NCBI RefSeq assembly: GCF_002283365.1
Contig: NZ_MQWD01000001.1
Location: 253,948 to 317,947, forward strand
From: Rubrivirga marina
GTDB taxonomy: Bacteria; Bacteroidota; Rhodothermia; Rhodothermales; Rubricoccaceae
Length of the DNA: 64,000 bases
Reading direction: 5' to 3'
Below, one piece after another: positions 1-8,575 of the stretch. Position 1 is the stretch's first letter. The number at the start of each line of letters is the position of its first letter. Made by a program: the position numbers and the translations under genes. Below the pieces are notes generated by a model. That model did no database searches and had not been told where the DNA came from. It worked only from the letters and a program-made list of their open reading frames with translations.

Positions 1-560
1 CCCGCACGGCCGAGGTGGCGTGGGAGGGCGGGGTCCCGCTCGACGGTCTGTTCGTCGCCTGGGCCCAGTCGGCGCGGGCCGACACGCTCGACACGTTCCT
101 CGCCAGCGGCCAAGCGGATCGTGCGGCGTGGGCCCTCAGCCGCCGGCTCCGCACCGACGACGTCTTCCGCGACGCGACCGAGGCGGACCTCGCCGCGCAC
201 GGCCTCGGGCTCTCGCTCGACGCCCAGCGCCGGGCCGCAGCTGCGACGTTCCCCCGGCTCCGAGCCACCATCCTCACCCGCGAGGTGGCCGACCTGGCCC
301 GCGGCGACTCGGCCGCGCTCGCGATCCTGACTGAGCCCGCCACCGACTCGCTGCACGCGCGCGGCGGTGCGCGCCTCGGCGTGTTCGGCGGCGGCTTCCC
401 CGGTCTCCAGTCGACGGCCGGCGTCCTCACGCGAGCGGACGGCCGCGGCCGCGTCGTGGTCCTCCTGCTCGACGGCCTCCCGCACGCCGTCTTTTATCAC
501 CTCGCGCAGACCGGGCTCGATGTCGGCCTCGTGCTCGACCAGCTCGGCCTCGACGAGTAG
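1..560 (+). CDS. C-terminal part of an unidentified protein, possibly a serine hydrolase
   Basis: The frame is open from base 3 to a TAG at 558-560, so the gene begins before the window; a GTG at 15 is the first possible start inside it, but the preceding codons are also coding-like. The visible part is mostly helical and Ala/Leu rich. It ends with a Gly-rich stretch, a run of valines and leucines and an LDGLPHAVFY segment. That ending resembles the last strands and terminal helix of class A beta-lactamase-like serine hydrolases, but the SxxK region would lie outside the window, so this is a weak guess. A GC-rich hairpin follows the stop. Confidence 0.5.
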   Translation, partial: RTAEVAWEGGVPLDGLFVAWAQSARADTLDTFLASGQADRAAWALSRRLRTDDVFRDATEADLAAHGLGLSLDAQRRAAAATFPRLRATILTREVADLARGDSAALAILTEPATDSLHARGGARLGVFGGGFPGLQSTAGVLTRADGRGRVVVLLLDGLPHAVFYHLAQTGLDVGLVLDQLGLDE

Positions 561-562
561 GC

Positions 563-596
563 CCGCCTCGGTCCGCCCGCGGAGGCCCCGAGGCGG
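563..596. terminator. GC-rich inverted repeat after the first gene
   Basis: The arms CCGCCTCGG (563-571) and CCGAGGCGG (588-596) are perfect inverted copies 16 bases apart, starting two bases after the stop at 560. The element belongs to the dispersed palindrome family found at many gene ends here. There is no T-run, so its role as a terminator is inferred. Confidence 0.45.
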
Positions 597-684
597 AGGG
601 CGTCGGAATCCTCCGTGCAGGAAGCGCTTTTGCGCTCCGGGCCCGGGAAGGACCCGAGGGCGAGAGCCGTTCGGCACACAAACG

Positions 685-1920
685 ATGACGCTCCTGATGT
701 CCGACGCCCTCCGCCGCCAGTCGCTCACGCTCACCGCGTTCCTGGCCGGCCTCTCCGCCCTCGCCTCGCTCTCCATCGACATGGGGCTGCCGGGGATCCC
801 GGCGCTCGAAGCCGCGCTGCCGTCCGCCGCCGGGCAGGGCGCGCTGACGCTCAGCCTGTTCATGGTCGGGTTCGCGATCTCGCCGCTCGTGGCCGGGCCC
901 TTCTCCGACCGCTTCGGGCGCCGGCAGTCGCTGCTCATCGGCCTCGTCGCGTTCACCGGGTCGGCCCTCGTCTGCGCCGCCGCGCCGACGTTCGAGACGC
1001 TCCTCGCGGCGCGGCTCGTGCAGGGCGCCGTGGCCGGGCTGTGCGTCACGCAGCCGCTCGCGATCGTCCGCGACCTGCTCGACGGACCGGACGCCCGGAA
1101 GCAGATCGCGCAGGTCGCCGTCGTCCTCGGCCTTTCCCCGCTGGCGGCCCCCGTGCTCGGCGGGGTCGTCCTCGCCTGGGGCGACTGGCGGACCATCTAC
1201 TTCGTGCAGGCCGCCATCAGCGCGGCGCTGTTCGTGTGGACGCTCGTCGCCTTCCCGGAGTCGCTCCCGCTGCGCCGCCGCCAGCGGCTCGATGTCCGGC
1301 AGGTGTCTCGGAGCTACCGCGCCGTGTTCGGCAACCGGACGTTCCTGGGCTACGCGCTCGTCTACGCCGTCGGGTTCGGGGCCCTCTTCACCTACGTCGC
1401 CGGCTCGCCCGACGTGTTCATCGGCGAGTTCGGGCTGAGCGAGGGCGCCTACTCCGGCGCGTTCGCGCTGACGGCGTTCGGGCTCGTCCTCGGCTCGTTC
1501 CTCAACTCGCGGCTGACGACGACCCCGGGGCGACGCGTGCTCCAGGTCGGGCTGGCGGTCGGCCTCGCGTGCTCCGTGGTCGCGCTCGGGTTGGCCGCCA
1601 CCGGCCACCTCTCGGCGGGCCTCCTCGTCGGGCTCGTGTTCGCCCTCATGATCGCGTTCGGGGCGATCTCGCCGACGGCCAACCACGAGGCCATCCAGCC
1701 GCTCCCGCACGTGGCCGGGGCCGCCTCGGGCTCCATCCGGAGCGTGCAGATGGTCATGGGCGCGAGCGCCAGCGCCGCGTTCACCGTGCTCGCTGGCGGC
1801 CTGTTTCCGGACCCTGTACTCGCGATGACCGTCCAGATGACGGTCCTTATGCTGGCGACGGTTGGCGTCTACGCCCTCCTCGTCCGCGGCACGCCCGAGG
1901 CGGACGGGGCTACGACGTGA
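685..1920 (+). CDS. MFS multidrug efflux transporter, Bcr/CflA type
   Basis: This is a 411-residue inner-membrane protein with about twelve hydrophobic helices. It probably exports drugs or metabolites by proton antiport. The MFS signature loop between helices 2 and 3 is visible at residues 71-80 (GPFSDRFGRR). An acidic residue in helix 1 (D32, before MGLPGIPAL) matches the Bcr/CflA branch. The ATG at 685 is preferred; a second in-frame ATG at 697 is possible, and upstream codons lack membrane character. Its stop lies inside the 3' end of the convergent M48 protease gene, an 11-base overlap. The substrate cannot be read from sequence. Confidence 0.85.
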   Translation: MTLLMSDALRRQSLTLTAFLAGLSALASLSIDMGLPGIPALEAALPSAAGQGALTLSLFMVGFAISPLVAGPFSDRFGRRQSLLIGLVAFTGSALVCAAAPTFETLLAARLVQGAVAGLCVTQPLAIVRDLLDGPDARKQIAQVAVVLGLSPLAAPVLGGVVLAWGDWRTIYFVQAAISAALFVWTLVAFPESLPLRRRQRLDVRQVSRSYRAVFGNRTFLGYALVYAVGFGALFTYVAGSPDVFIGEFGLSEGAYSGAFALTAFGLVLGSFLNSRLTTTPGRRVLQVGLAVGLACSVVALGLAATGHLSAGLLVGLVFALMIAFGAISPTANHEAIQPLPHVAGAASGSIRSVQMVMGASASAAFTVLAGGLFPDPVLAMTVQMTVLMLATVGVYALLVRGTPEADGATT

Positions 1921-2722
1921 CCGCGGCCGGCACCTCGGCCCGGACCCGCTGACGGATCCCGTCGAACGCCTTTGGGTCCGTGGCCGGCGGGCCCGACGCC
2001 TCGACGCCCTCGGCGGCCTGGCGGGCGGCCTCGATCCGGTCCTCCTCGAGGGGGTGCGTCGCGAACCACCGCTCCAGCGGTCCGGGCGCGCGCTGGCGGA
2101 GCGCCGTGAGCGTCTCGAACATGGCCGCCATGCCGCCGGGGTCGTAGCCGGCCGCGGCGAGGTACTCGAGCCCGAGCCCGTCGGCCTCCTCCTCGTCGGA
2201 CCGGGAGAACCGCGCGAGCGCGCTCTGCCCGACGAGTTCGGCCACGATCTGCCGGACCACGCCGGGGTCGTCGCCGAGGACGAGCCCGGCGACGAGCGAC
2301 AGGCCGTAGGCCTTGACCATCCGCTCGGTCCCGTGGCGGGCCGCCCCGTGGGCGACTTCGTGGGCCACGACGCTCGCCAGCTCGTCCTGCGTCTCGGCCG
2401 CCGCGATGGTTCCGGCGTTGACGTAGACGTGGCCACCCGGGAGGGCGAACGCGTTGACGGCCGCGTCGTCGAGGACCGTGAACGTCCACTCGCGGTCGGC
2501 CAGCTCGGTCTGGGCGGCGAGGGCACCGCCGAGACGGTCGAGGTAGGCCTGCGCCGCCGCGTCCGGGAGCGGATCCGTCTGCGCCTCCACCTCGGCCGCC
2601 AGCTCGTCGCCGAGCGCCCACTCGTCGTCGAGCGAGACGAGGTTGACGTCGCCGCGGTTGACGCCCGAACAGGTGCAGCCCGGGACGACGGCGAAGGCGA
2701 GGACGAAGAGGAGGGCGCGCAT
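1910..2722 (-). CDS. M48-family metallopeptidase, lipoprotein
   Basis: A 270-residue predicted lipoprotein: the signal peptide ends in a lipobox with Cys16 (VVPGC). The zinc site HEVAH is at residues 121-125 and a downstream EEEAD segment supplies the likely third ligand, the M48 arrangement. Proteins of this BepA/YfgC/LoiP-like type trim or degrade misassembled outer-membrane proteins in the periplasm. The length is that of a bare protease domain, without the TPR tail of BepA. It is convergent with the efflux gene and follows the SDR gene on the same strand, separated by a hairpin, so it is probably transcribed separately. The substrate is unknown. Confidence 0.85.
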   Translation of the reverse strand: MRALLFVLAFAVVPGCTCSGVNRGDVNLVSLDDEWALGDELAAEVEAQTDPLPDAAAQAYLDRLGGALAAQTELADREWTFTVLDDAAVNAFALPGGHVYVNAGTIAAAETQDELASVVAHEVAHGAARHGTERMVKAYGLSLVAGLVLGDDPGVVRQIVAELVGQSALARFSRSDEEEADGLGLEYLAAAGYDPGGMAAMFETLTALRQRAPGPLERWFATHPLEEDRIEAARQAAEGVEASGPPATDPKAFDGIRQRVRAEVPAAVTS

Positions 2723-2780
2723 GGGGTGACGGATGGGCCTCGCCTCTACGCGCTCGCGTTGCCAAGGCTTCCGCGGACCT

Positions 2781-2810
2781 GCCCGCCTCGGCGGCGTCCC
2801 CGAGGCGGGC
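2781..2810. terminator. Perfect 11-bp GC-rich hairpin downstream of the SDR gene
   Basis: GCCCGCCTCGG (2781-2791) pairs perfectly with CCGAGGCGGGC (2800-2810) around an 8-base loop. It lies ten bases beyond the SDR stop on the minus strand and before the M48 start, so it could separate the two transcripts. No T-run follows. It is a member of the dispersed palindrome family. Confidence 0.5.
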
Positions 2811-2819
2811 GAAACCGGA

Positions 2820-3824
2820 TCAGTTCCGGCGAGCCCAGGCGATCGCGACGCCGGCCGCGAGGGCCGCGCCGAGCGACGCCATCGGCCGCTGCTGGATCTG
2901 CGTCCACGCGCTCGACTTGAACACGTGGCCGTCGGCGTTGCCGCTCACGCGGACGGCCCCCGTCGGCGGCTCGTGGAGCGCGCCCTCGGTCGGGCCGGCG
3001 ATGGGCTCGCCCTTCTGAAGGCCGAAGAACGCGCCTTCCATCAGCTTGTCGGTGAGGCGCGGGGCGACGCCGCCGAGGACCGCGACGACGCCGTCCTTCG
3101 CGCCGACCGTCACGTTCCGCTGCGGGTGCTCGGCCGCGTGGAGGATGGCCCGGGCCACGACCTCCGGCGCGTACGTCGGCGGCGGGAGCTTGGCCTCGCG
3201 GTCCATGTGGTTCGCCGCGTGCTCGGCGTACGGCGTGTTGATCGCGCTCGGCTTGACGAGCGTGACGCTCACCGGCACGCCCTCCTTCTCGAGCTCCATC
3301 CGGAGCGCGTCGGTGAACCCCTTGACGGCGTGCTTCGAGGCCGAGTAGTGGCCCTGAAGCGGGATCGCCCGGTCGCTCAGCACCGACCCCACGTTGATGA
3401 GCGCGCCCGACGAGCCTTTCTCACGGAAGTGCTTCGCCGCCGTCAGGCTCCCGTGGACGACGCCCCAGTAGTTCGTCTCGAACAGCTGGCGGGCGTCCTC
3501 CTCGGGGATGTCCTTGAGCTCTCCGTACACCGAGACGCCGGCGTTGTTGACCCACGTGTCGAACCCACCGAACGCCTCGTGGGCCGTGTCGTGGATGAGT
3601 TGGTGGACGGCCGCGTCGGCGACGTCGGCGGCGACGGTCTCGACGGTCGCGCCCTTGGCGCGGCACTGCGCGGCGGCCTCGTCGAGGTCGTCGGCGGAGC
3701 GGGCGGCGAGGACGAGGGTCGCGCCGCGCTCGGCGGCCAGGAGCGCCGTCGCGAGGCCGATCCCGGACGTGGCGCCGGTGATCACGATCGTCTGTTGGTC
3801 GAGGGGCTTGAGAGAGACGGACAT
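2820..3824 (-). CDS. Short-chain dehydrogenase/reductase
   Basis: A 334-residue NAD(P)-dependent oxidoreductase of the SDR superfamily. The nucleotide-binding TGATSGIG motif is near residues 16-23, followed by NNAG and the catalytic YSASK motif, all in the classical order. The core is followed by an extra C-terminal region of about 80 residues ending in a short hydrophobic stretch ([14 protein letters not shown]) and basic residues, which could attach it to the membrane. The ATG at 3824 sits just before the typical SDR N-terminus; upstream codons look non-coding. It is divergent from typA. The substrate is not predictable. Confidence 0.85.
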   Translation of the reverse strand: MSVSLKPLDQQTIVITGATSGIGLATALLAAERGATLVLAARSADDLDEAAAQCRAKGATVETVAADVADAAVHQLIHDTAHEAFGGFDTWVNNAGVSVYGELKDIPEEDARQLFETNYWGVVHGSLTAAKHFREKGSSGALINVGSVLSDRAIPLQGHYSASKHAVKGFTDALRMELEKEGVPVSVTLVKPSAINTPYAEHAANHMDREAKLPPPTYAPEVVARAILHAAEHPQRNVTVGAKDGVVAVLGGVAPRLTDKLMEGAFFGLQKGEPIAGPTEGALHEPPTGAVRVSGNADGHVFKSSAWTQIQQRPMASLGAALAAGVAIAWARRN

Positions 3825-4026
3825 GGGAGGGGTCGGTGGGAGGGGTGTCCGTTCGACGGTTCCGGCGGCGGGTCGTTCGTCGCCCACCGGCATCTCAGGG
3901 GACGCCCCGTGCCCGCAGAGCGCCTCTCGCGCGTCTTCGCCCCGAATCCCCCCGGCCTCGGCGGTGGCGTCACCGAGGCCGGCGGAGCTTGGCGGCTTGA
4001 CTCCCTCGGCCCCTCGGCCCGACCGC

Positions 4027-5874
4027 ATGCCTCAGATCCGCAACGTCGCCATCGTCGCCCACGTCGACCACGGCAAGACCACCCTCGTCGACAGCCTCCT
4101 CTGGCAGTCCGGCACCTTCCGCGACAACCAGGACATCGCCGAGCGGGTCATGGACTCGATGGACCTCGAGCGCGAGAAGGGGATCACCATCATGGCCAAG
4201 AACACGGCCGTGCGGTACACCCCCGACGCCGGCGCCCTCGCGGGCGAGGAGGTCAAGATCAACATCGTCGACACGCCGGGCCACGCGGACTTCGGCGGCG
4301 AGGTCGAGCGGACGCTCCGGATGGTCGACGGCATCATGCTGCTCGTCGACGCCGCCGAGGGCCCGCTCCCGCAGACGCGGTTCGTGCTGTCGAAGGCTCT
4401 CGCGCTTGGGCTCGAGCCGATCGTCGTCATCAACAAGATCGACCGGCAGGACGCCCGCCCCGAGGAGGTGCTCAACGAGGTCTACGACCTCTTTATCGAC
4501 CTCGACGCGGACGAGCACCAGATCGAGTTCCCAGTCATCTACGCCGTCGCCCGTGACGGCCAGTGCACGACGGAGTTGGGCGGGGAGATGACCGACCTCC
4601 GGCCCATCTTCGACGCCATCGTCGACACGATCCCGGCGCCGAAGGGCGACCCCGACGCGCCGCTCCAGGTCCTCGTCACCGACGTGAAGCCGGACAACTT
4701 CCTCGGGCCGATCGCCATCGGCCGCGTCGTCAACGGGACGCTGAAGGTCAAGCAGCGCGTGCTCCTCTGCGGGCGCGAGGGCGCGCGGAAGCCGGCGCAG
4801 GTGACGCAGCTGTTCGTGAGCGAAGGGCTCGCCCGCGTCGAGGCCGAGAGCGCGCCCGCCGGCGAGATCATCTTGGCCGCCGGGCTCCAGGGCATCGGCC
4901 TCGGCGAGTCCGTGGCCGACGCCGACGACCCGAAGCCGCTCGCCGCCCTCTCCATCGACGAGCCGACGCTGTCCATGGAGTTCCGGATCAACGACAGCCC
5001 GTTCGTCGGGCGCGACGGGAAGTACGTGACGAGCCGCAACCTCCGCGACCGGCTCATGAAGGAGGGCGAGGCCAACCTCGCGCTCCGGATCGAGGAGACC
5101 GACTCGGCCGAGAAGTTCCTAGTCTTCGGCCGCGGCGAGCTCCAGATGGCCATCCTCATCGAGCAGATGCGGCGCGAGGGCTACGAGTTCGCGGTCGGCA
5201 TGCCGCAGGTGATCACGAAGGAGGTCAACGGGAAGCTCCACGAGCCCTACGAGCGCGCGACGATCGACGTGGCCGAGGAGTTCATGGGCGTCGTGATCGA
5301 GACGCTCGGGACGCGGAAGGGCATGATGGTCGAGATGAAGAACAACGGCGGCGGGCGCGTCCGCCTCACGTTCGAGATCCCGGCGCGCGGGCTCATCGGC
5401 TACCGGACCGAGTTCCTCACGGACACCAAGGGCACCGGCCTCCTCACGCACATCTTCGACGGGTACCGCCCCTGGGCCGGCCCCATCACGCACCGCGCGA
5501 CCGGCGCCATCGTGGCCGACCGCCAGGGCAAGGTGACGCCGTACACCGTCGTCAACCTCCAGGAGCGCGGCCAGCTGTTCGTGGGCCCGCAGGACGAAGT
5601 CTACAACGGGATGGTCGTCGGCGAGAACGCGCGCGACGAGGACATGGAGGTGAACGCGACGAAGGAGAAGAAGCTGACCAACATGCGGGCCTCGGGCTCG
5701 GACAACTTCGAGAAGCTCAACCCGCCCAAGCGGATGTCGCTCGAGGAGGCGATCGAGTTTATCCGCGAGGACGAGCTCATCGAGATCACGCCGAACGCGA
5801 TGCGGATCCGGAAGCGCCACCTCGACCCGCACGAGCGGAAGCGCGCGGCGATGGCCCGCAAGCAGGAGGCGTAG
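4027..5874 (+). CDS. typA: Ribosome-associated translational GTPase TypA/BipA
   Basis: A 615-residue protein, the normal TypA length. It carries the G1 motif AHVDHGKTT at residues 10-18, the switch [16 protein letters not shown] and the G4 NKID, followed by EF-G-like domains II, III and V and the TypA-specific C-terminal domain. TypA acts on the 70S ribosome and large-subunit assembly, chiefly under cold or other stress. The chosen ATG gives the standard [19 protein letters not shown] start. It is divergent from the SDR gene and followed by a strong hairpin. Confidence 0.96.
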   Translation: MPQIRNVAIVAHVDHGKTTLVDSLLWQSGTFRDNQDIAERVMDSMDLEREKGITIMAKNTAVRYTPDAGALAGEEVKINIVDTPGHADFGGEVERTLRMVDGIMLLVDAAEGPLPQTRFVLSKALALGLEPIVVINKIDRQDARPEEVLNEVYDLFIDLDADEHQIEFPVIYAVARDGQCTTELGGEMTDLRPIFDAIVDTIPAPKGDPDAPLQVLVTDVKPDNFLGPIAIGRVVNGTLKVKQRVLLCGREGARKPAQVTQLFVSEGLARVEAESAPAGEIILAAGLQGIGLGESVADADDPKPLAALSIDEPTLSMEFRINDSPFVGRDGKYVTSRNLRDRLMKEGEANLALRIEETDSAEKFLVFGRGELQMAILIEQMRREGYEFAVGMPQVITKEVNGKLHEPYERATIDVAEEFMGVVIETLGTRKGMMVEMKNNGGGRVRLTFEIPARGLIGYRTEFLTDTKGTGLLTHIFDGYRPWAGPITHRATGAIVADRQGKVTPYTVVNLQERGQLFVGPQDEVYNGMVVGENARDEDMEVNATKEKKLTNMRASGSDNFEKLNPPKRMSLEEAIEFIREDELIEITPNAMRIRKRHLDPHERKRAAMARKQEA

Positions 5875-5880
5875 CCCCCT

Positions 5881-5914
5881 CCGCCCGCCTCGGCGACGTC
5901 ACCGAGGCGGGCGG
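5881..5914 (+). terminator. typA terminator-like hairpin
   Basis: CCGCCCGCCTCGG (5881-5893) pairs perfectly with CCGAGGCGGGCGG (5902-5914), a 13-bp stem with an 8-base loop, starting six bases after the typA stop. There is no T-run. It is the longest perfect example of the CCGCCTCGG palindrome family in the window. Confidence 0.55.
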
Positions 5915-5966
5915 GGACGCAACTCCGACGGCGCCGCGCCGTGCACGGGCACCCGCCGCGTCGCCC

Positions 5967-7139
5967 GTGCCCCCTCCCGTCTCCGATCTTCGCGGCGCCG
6001 CCCGGCTCGCCGCCCGCACCGTCGTCGGCGTGACCGACATCGTCGAGGCGGCGCACGCGACGATCACGCGACCCGTCGGCCGGCCGAGGCGGACGCGCGG
6101 GATCACGGGACTCGTCTACCGGATCGTGCGGGCCATGACGCGCGGGGTGGCGCGGCTGCTCGACCGCGGGCTCGCGACCGTCGAACCGTTCGTCGTCCCC
6201 GCCGACGCGCCGCCAGCGGCGCGCGAGGCGCTCGTGGCTGCGCTCAACGGCGCCTTCGGCGACGCACTCGACGCCGACGCCAACCCGCTCGCGACGACGA
6301 CCCACCTCCGCCACGACGGCCGCCCGCTCGACCTCGGTGCCCTCCCTCCGTCGGTGGCGGTGCCGTCCGACGTGCTGCTCGTCCAGGTTCACGGCATCTG
6401 CATGCACGACGGGCAGTGGGGCACGGCCGCGCACGACCCCGGCGCCGTGCTGGCCGACGCGCTCGGCGCGACGCGGCTGGCGGTCCGCTACAACAGCGGG
6501 CGGCACGTCTCCGAGAACGGACGCGACGTCGCCGACCTCCTCGACCGGGCCGTGACGGCGTGGCCGGTGCCGGTCCGCCGCCTCGTGATCGTCGGGCACA
6601 GCATGGGCGGGCTCGTGGCCCGAAGCGCCTTCGAGGCCGCCCGCGCCGCCGGCCACGACTGGCCGACGCGCGACGTGGCGCTCGTCACCCTCGGGACGCC
6701 GCACCACGGGGCGCCGCTGGAGCGGATCGGCAACGCCGTCGACGCGCTCCTCGGCGCGACGCGGTGGGGCGCGCCCTACGCCCGCCTCGGGCAGGCGCGC
6801 AGCGCGGGCGTCACCGACCTCCGCTTCGGCAGCGTCCACCCCGACGACTGGGCCGAGCGGGACCGGTTCGAGCGCGCCCCCGACGCCCGCCGGCACGTCC
6901 CGCTCCCCGACAACGTGACGTGCTACTTCGTGGCCGCGACGACGGGCGACGGGCGCGGCGGCGTCCGCGACCAGACGCTCGGTGACGGCCTCGTCCCGCT
7001 CGACAGCGCGCTCGGCCGGCACGCGGACCCGGCTCGCACGCTCACGCCACACGATCGGTGGACGGCCCCTGGCCTCACGCACTTCGACCTTCTCCACCGC
7101 CCCGAGGTCACCGCGCGGCTCGTCGGCTGGCTGGCCTGA
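5967..7139 (+). CDS. Alpha/beta hydrolase, lipase/esterase-like (PGAP1-like)
   Basis: A 390-residue protein with an alpha/beta hydrolase core. An oxyanion-hole segment VHGICMHDGQW is followed by the nucleophile elbow GHSMGG with Ser212, then TLGTPHHGAP, as in lipases and PGAP1-like esterases. A C-terminal DGLVPLDSA segment and a final LTHFDLLHRPEV offer the acid and His residues. About 110 N-terminal residues precede the fold and are rich in Arg and Ala. The start is taken as GTG 5967 because no ATG fits; it is uncertain. Substrate unknown. Confidence 0.75.
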   Translation: MPPPVSDLRGAARLAARTVVGVTDIVEAAHATITRPVGRPRRTRGITGLVYRIVRAMTRGVARLLDRGLATVEPFVVPADAPPAAREALVAALNGAFGDALDADANPLATTTHLRHDGRPLDLGALPPSVAVPSDVLLVQVHGICMHDGQWGTAAHDPGAVLADALGATRLAVRYNSGRHVSENGRDVADLLDRAVTAWPVPVRRLVIVGHSMGGLVARSAFEAARAAGHDWPTRDVALVTLGTPHHGAPLERIGNAVDALLGATRWGAPYARLGQARSAGVTDLRFGSVHPDDWAERDRFERAPDARRHVPLPDNVTCYFVAATTGDGRGGVRDQTLGDGLVPLDSALGRHADPARTLTPHDRWTAPGLTHFDLLHRPEVTARLVGWLA

Positions 7140-7145
7140 CCGTCC

Positions 7146-7165
7146 CCGCCTCGGCGCCGAGGCGG
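7146..7165. terminator. 20-base perfect palindrome between convergent genes
   Basis: CCGCCTCGGCGCCGAGGCGG is fully self-complementary and sits between the convergent hydrolase (stop 7139) and lipoprotein (stop 7172) genes. This is an ideal place for a bidirectional terminator. It belongs to the dispersed palindrome family. Confidence 0.5.
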
Positions 7166-7171
7166 CCGGGG

Positions 7172-7531
7172 TCAGCGGTGCGCGCGGAGCAGAACGTCGT
7201 CGCCGGACAGCGTCAGCAGGACGAGCGGGATGGCAGTGGCGGGTAAGAAAGCGACGTCGGCGGCGAGCGTGTCGGTGAGGAGGGCCTCACACAGGTCGCC
7301 GTTCGCGTCGTGGACGAACCAGACCTCCCAGCGCTCGCCGTCCGTCTGGCTCTGCCGCTCGAACGTGTGAGTCGCGCACCCACCGCCGTACTGGACGACC
7401 GCGCGGAGCGTGTCGCCGTCGAGCGTTGCCGACTCGACGCGGTACGGGTCGCCGAGGTCCGGCCGGTCGAGCCCGCCGACGTTGTCACAGGCGGCGAGAA
7501 GCAGAGCGGCGACGAGGACGAGGCGGGACAT
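7172..7531 (-). CDS. Hypothetical lipoprotein
   Basis: A 119-residue predicted lipoprotein with signal peptide and lipobox (LLAAC, Cys15). The mature part contains two further cysteines (GGCATHTF and GDLCEALL), which may form a disulfide, and is predicted beta-rich. It matches no family I recognise; similar short lipoproteins with an ACDNVGG start are common in this group. It is downstream of the alpha/beta hydrolase lipoprotein on the same strand with 45 bases between, so the two may be cotranscribed. Confidence 0.7.
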   Translation of the reverse strand: MSRLVLVAALLLAACDNVGGLDRPDLGDPYRVESATLDGDTLRAVVQYGGGCATHTFERQSQTDGERWEVWFVHDANGDLCEALLTDTLAADVAFLPATAIPLVLLTLSGDDVLLRAHR

Positions 7532-7576
7532 GGCGCAGAGGCGGATCGGCTCAAGCTATCCGCTCGCCCGGCATCC

Positions 7577-8467
7577 TCAAGGCGATTCGGCGCGCACCGC
7601 CTCCGCGCGGACGAGGGCGAGAAACGAGCGGTAGACGCGGGGGAAGTCGGCGTCGAACGGGACGCGGTTGTGGTCGGCGAAGGCGAACACGACGAGCCGC
7701 TTTCGGCCGGGCGGCAGCGGCGAGGCCGCGTACAGCTCCTCGCTCATCCACGCAGGAATCCGTCCGTCGAGTGCGCCCGCCAGTAGGAGCAACGGCGCCT
7801 CAATCTCGCGGACCGGCGCGAGGCTGCCCTCGCCCCGCAGCGCCTCGTCCACCCGGAGCCGGACGAACGGGCGGAGGACCGGGAACGCGTGGAGCCGCGC
7901 CCGCGCGTACGCCTCCGTCGTCGTCGCCGAGTTCTCGAGGACGACCCCGCCCGCCTTGCGGTGCGCGCCGACGTGGCTCGCCAGAAAGCTCCCCAGCGAG
8001 TGCCCGTGGACGACGACGCGCTCGGCCCCGACCTCGGCCGCGACGGCGTCGAACCACGCGAGCGCGTCGGCCTTGAGTGCCTCGACCGAGGCCTCGCCCC
8101 CGCTCCGCCCGTAGCCGCGGTGGTCGACCAGGACCACGTCGGCGCCGAGGCGGAGGATCGGGACCAGCTTCTTCATGCCGAGCCACGACATCCGGAAGCT
8201 GTTGCCGCCGAAGTAGAGGACGGTCGGCCGGGCGTCGTCGGGGGCCGCGTGGCGCGCGCGCAGGCCGGCGAGCGTCACGCCATCGGACGCTACGAGGGGG
8301 AACGTCTCGAGCGTCGTACCCGGGACGGCGTCGGCGACGGCCCCCGCGTCGAGCGCGAGGCCGCCCGCCTCGGCGTCGCGGCGGGGGTGGAGGACGTGGC
8401 TCGGCCCGACGTCGAGCGTGACGCAGCCGGAGACGAGGCCGCCGAGGACGAGGAGGAGGAGGCGCAT
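7577..8467 (-). CDS. Alpha/beta hydrolase lipoprotein
   Basis: A 296-residue serine hydrolase of the abhydrolase type (BEM46/ABHD13-like). The signal peptide ends in lipobox LVSGC (Cys15), so it is probably anchored in the envelope. Visible motifs are FGGNSF (oxyanion region), VLVDHRGYGRSGG and the nucleophile elbow GHSLGSF. A late D in ALDGRIP and H in FADHNRVPF complete a plausible triad. It is divergent from the antiporter gene. The substrate, likely a small ester or lipid, is unknown. Confidence 0.82.
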   Translation of the reverse strand: MRLLLLVLGGLVSGCVTLDVGPSHVLHPRRDAEAGGLALDAGAVADAVPGTTLETFPLVASDGVTLAGLRARHAAPDDARPTVLYFGGNSFRMSWLGMKKLVPILRLGADVVLVDHRGYGRSGGEASVEALKADALAWFDAVAAEVGAERVVVHGHSLGSFLASHVGAHRKAGGVVLENSATTTEAYARARLHAFPVLRPFVRLRVDEALRGEGSLAPVREIEAPLLLLAGALDGRIPAWMSEELYAASPLPPGRKRLVVFAFADHNRVPFDADFPRVYRSFLALVRAEAVRAESP

Positions 8468-8575
8468 GGGCCCACCCTAACGGGGCCGGCGCAGGCATCG
8501 CCTGATGCGGACGCACTACGCGGCGGCACCCGGCACGTGCTGGGTAGGTTCAGGCCGCCCCTCTCCCACCTGCCT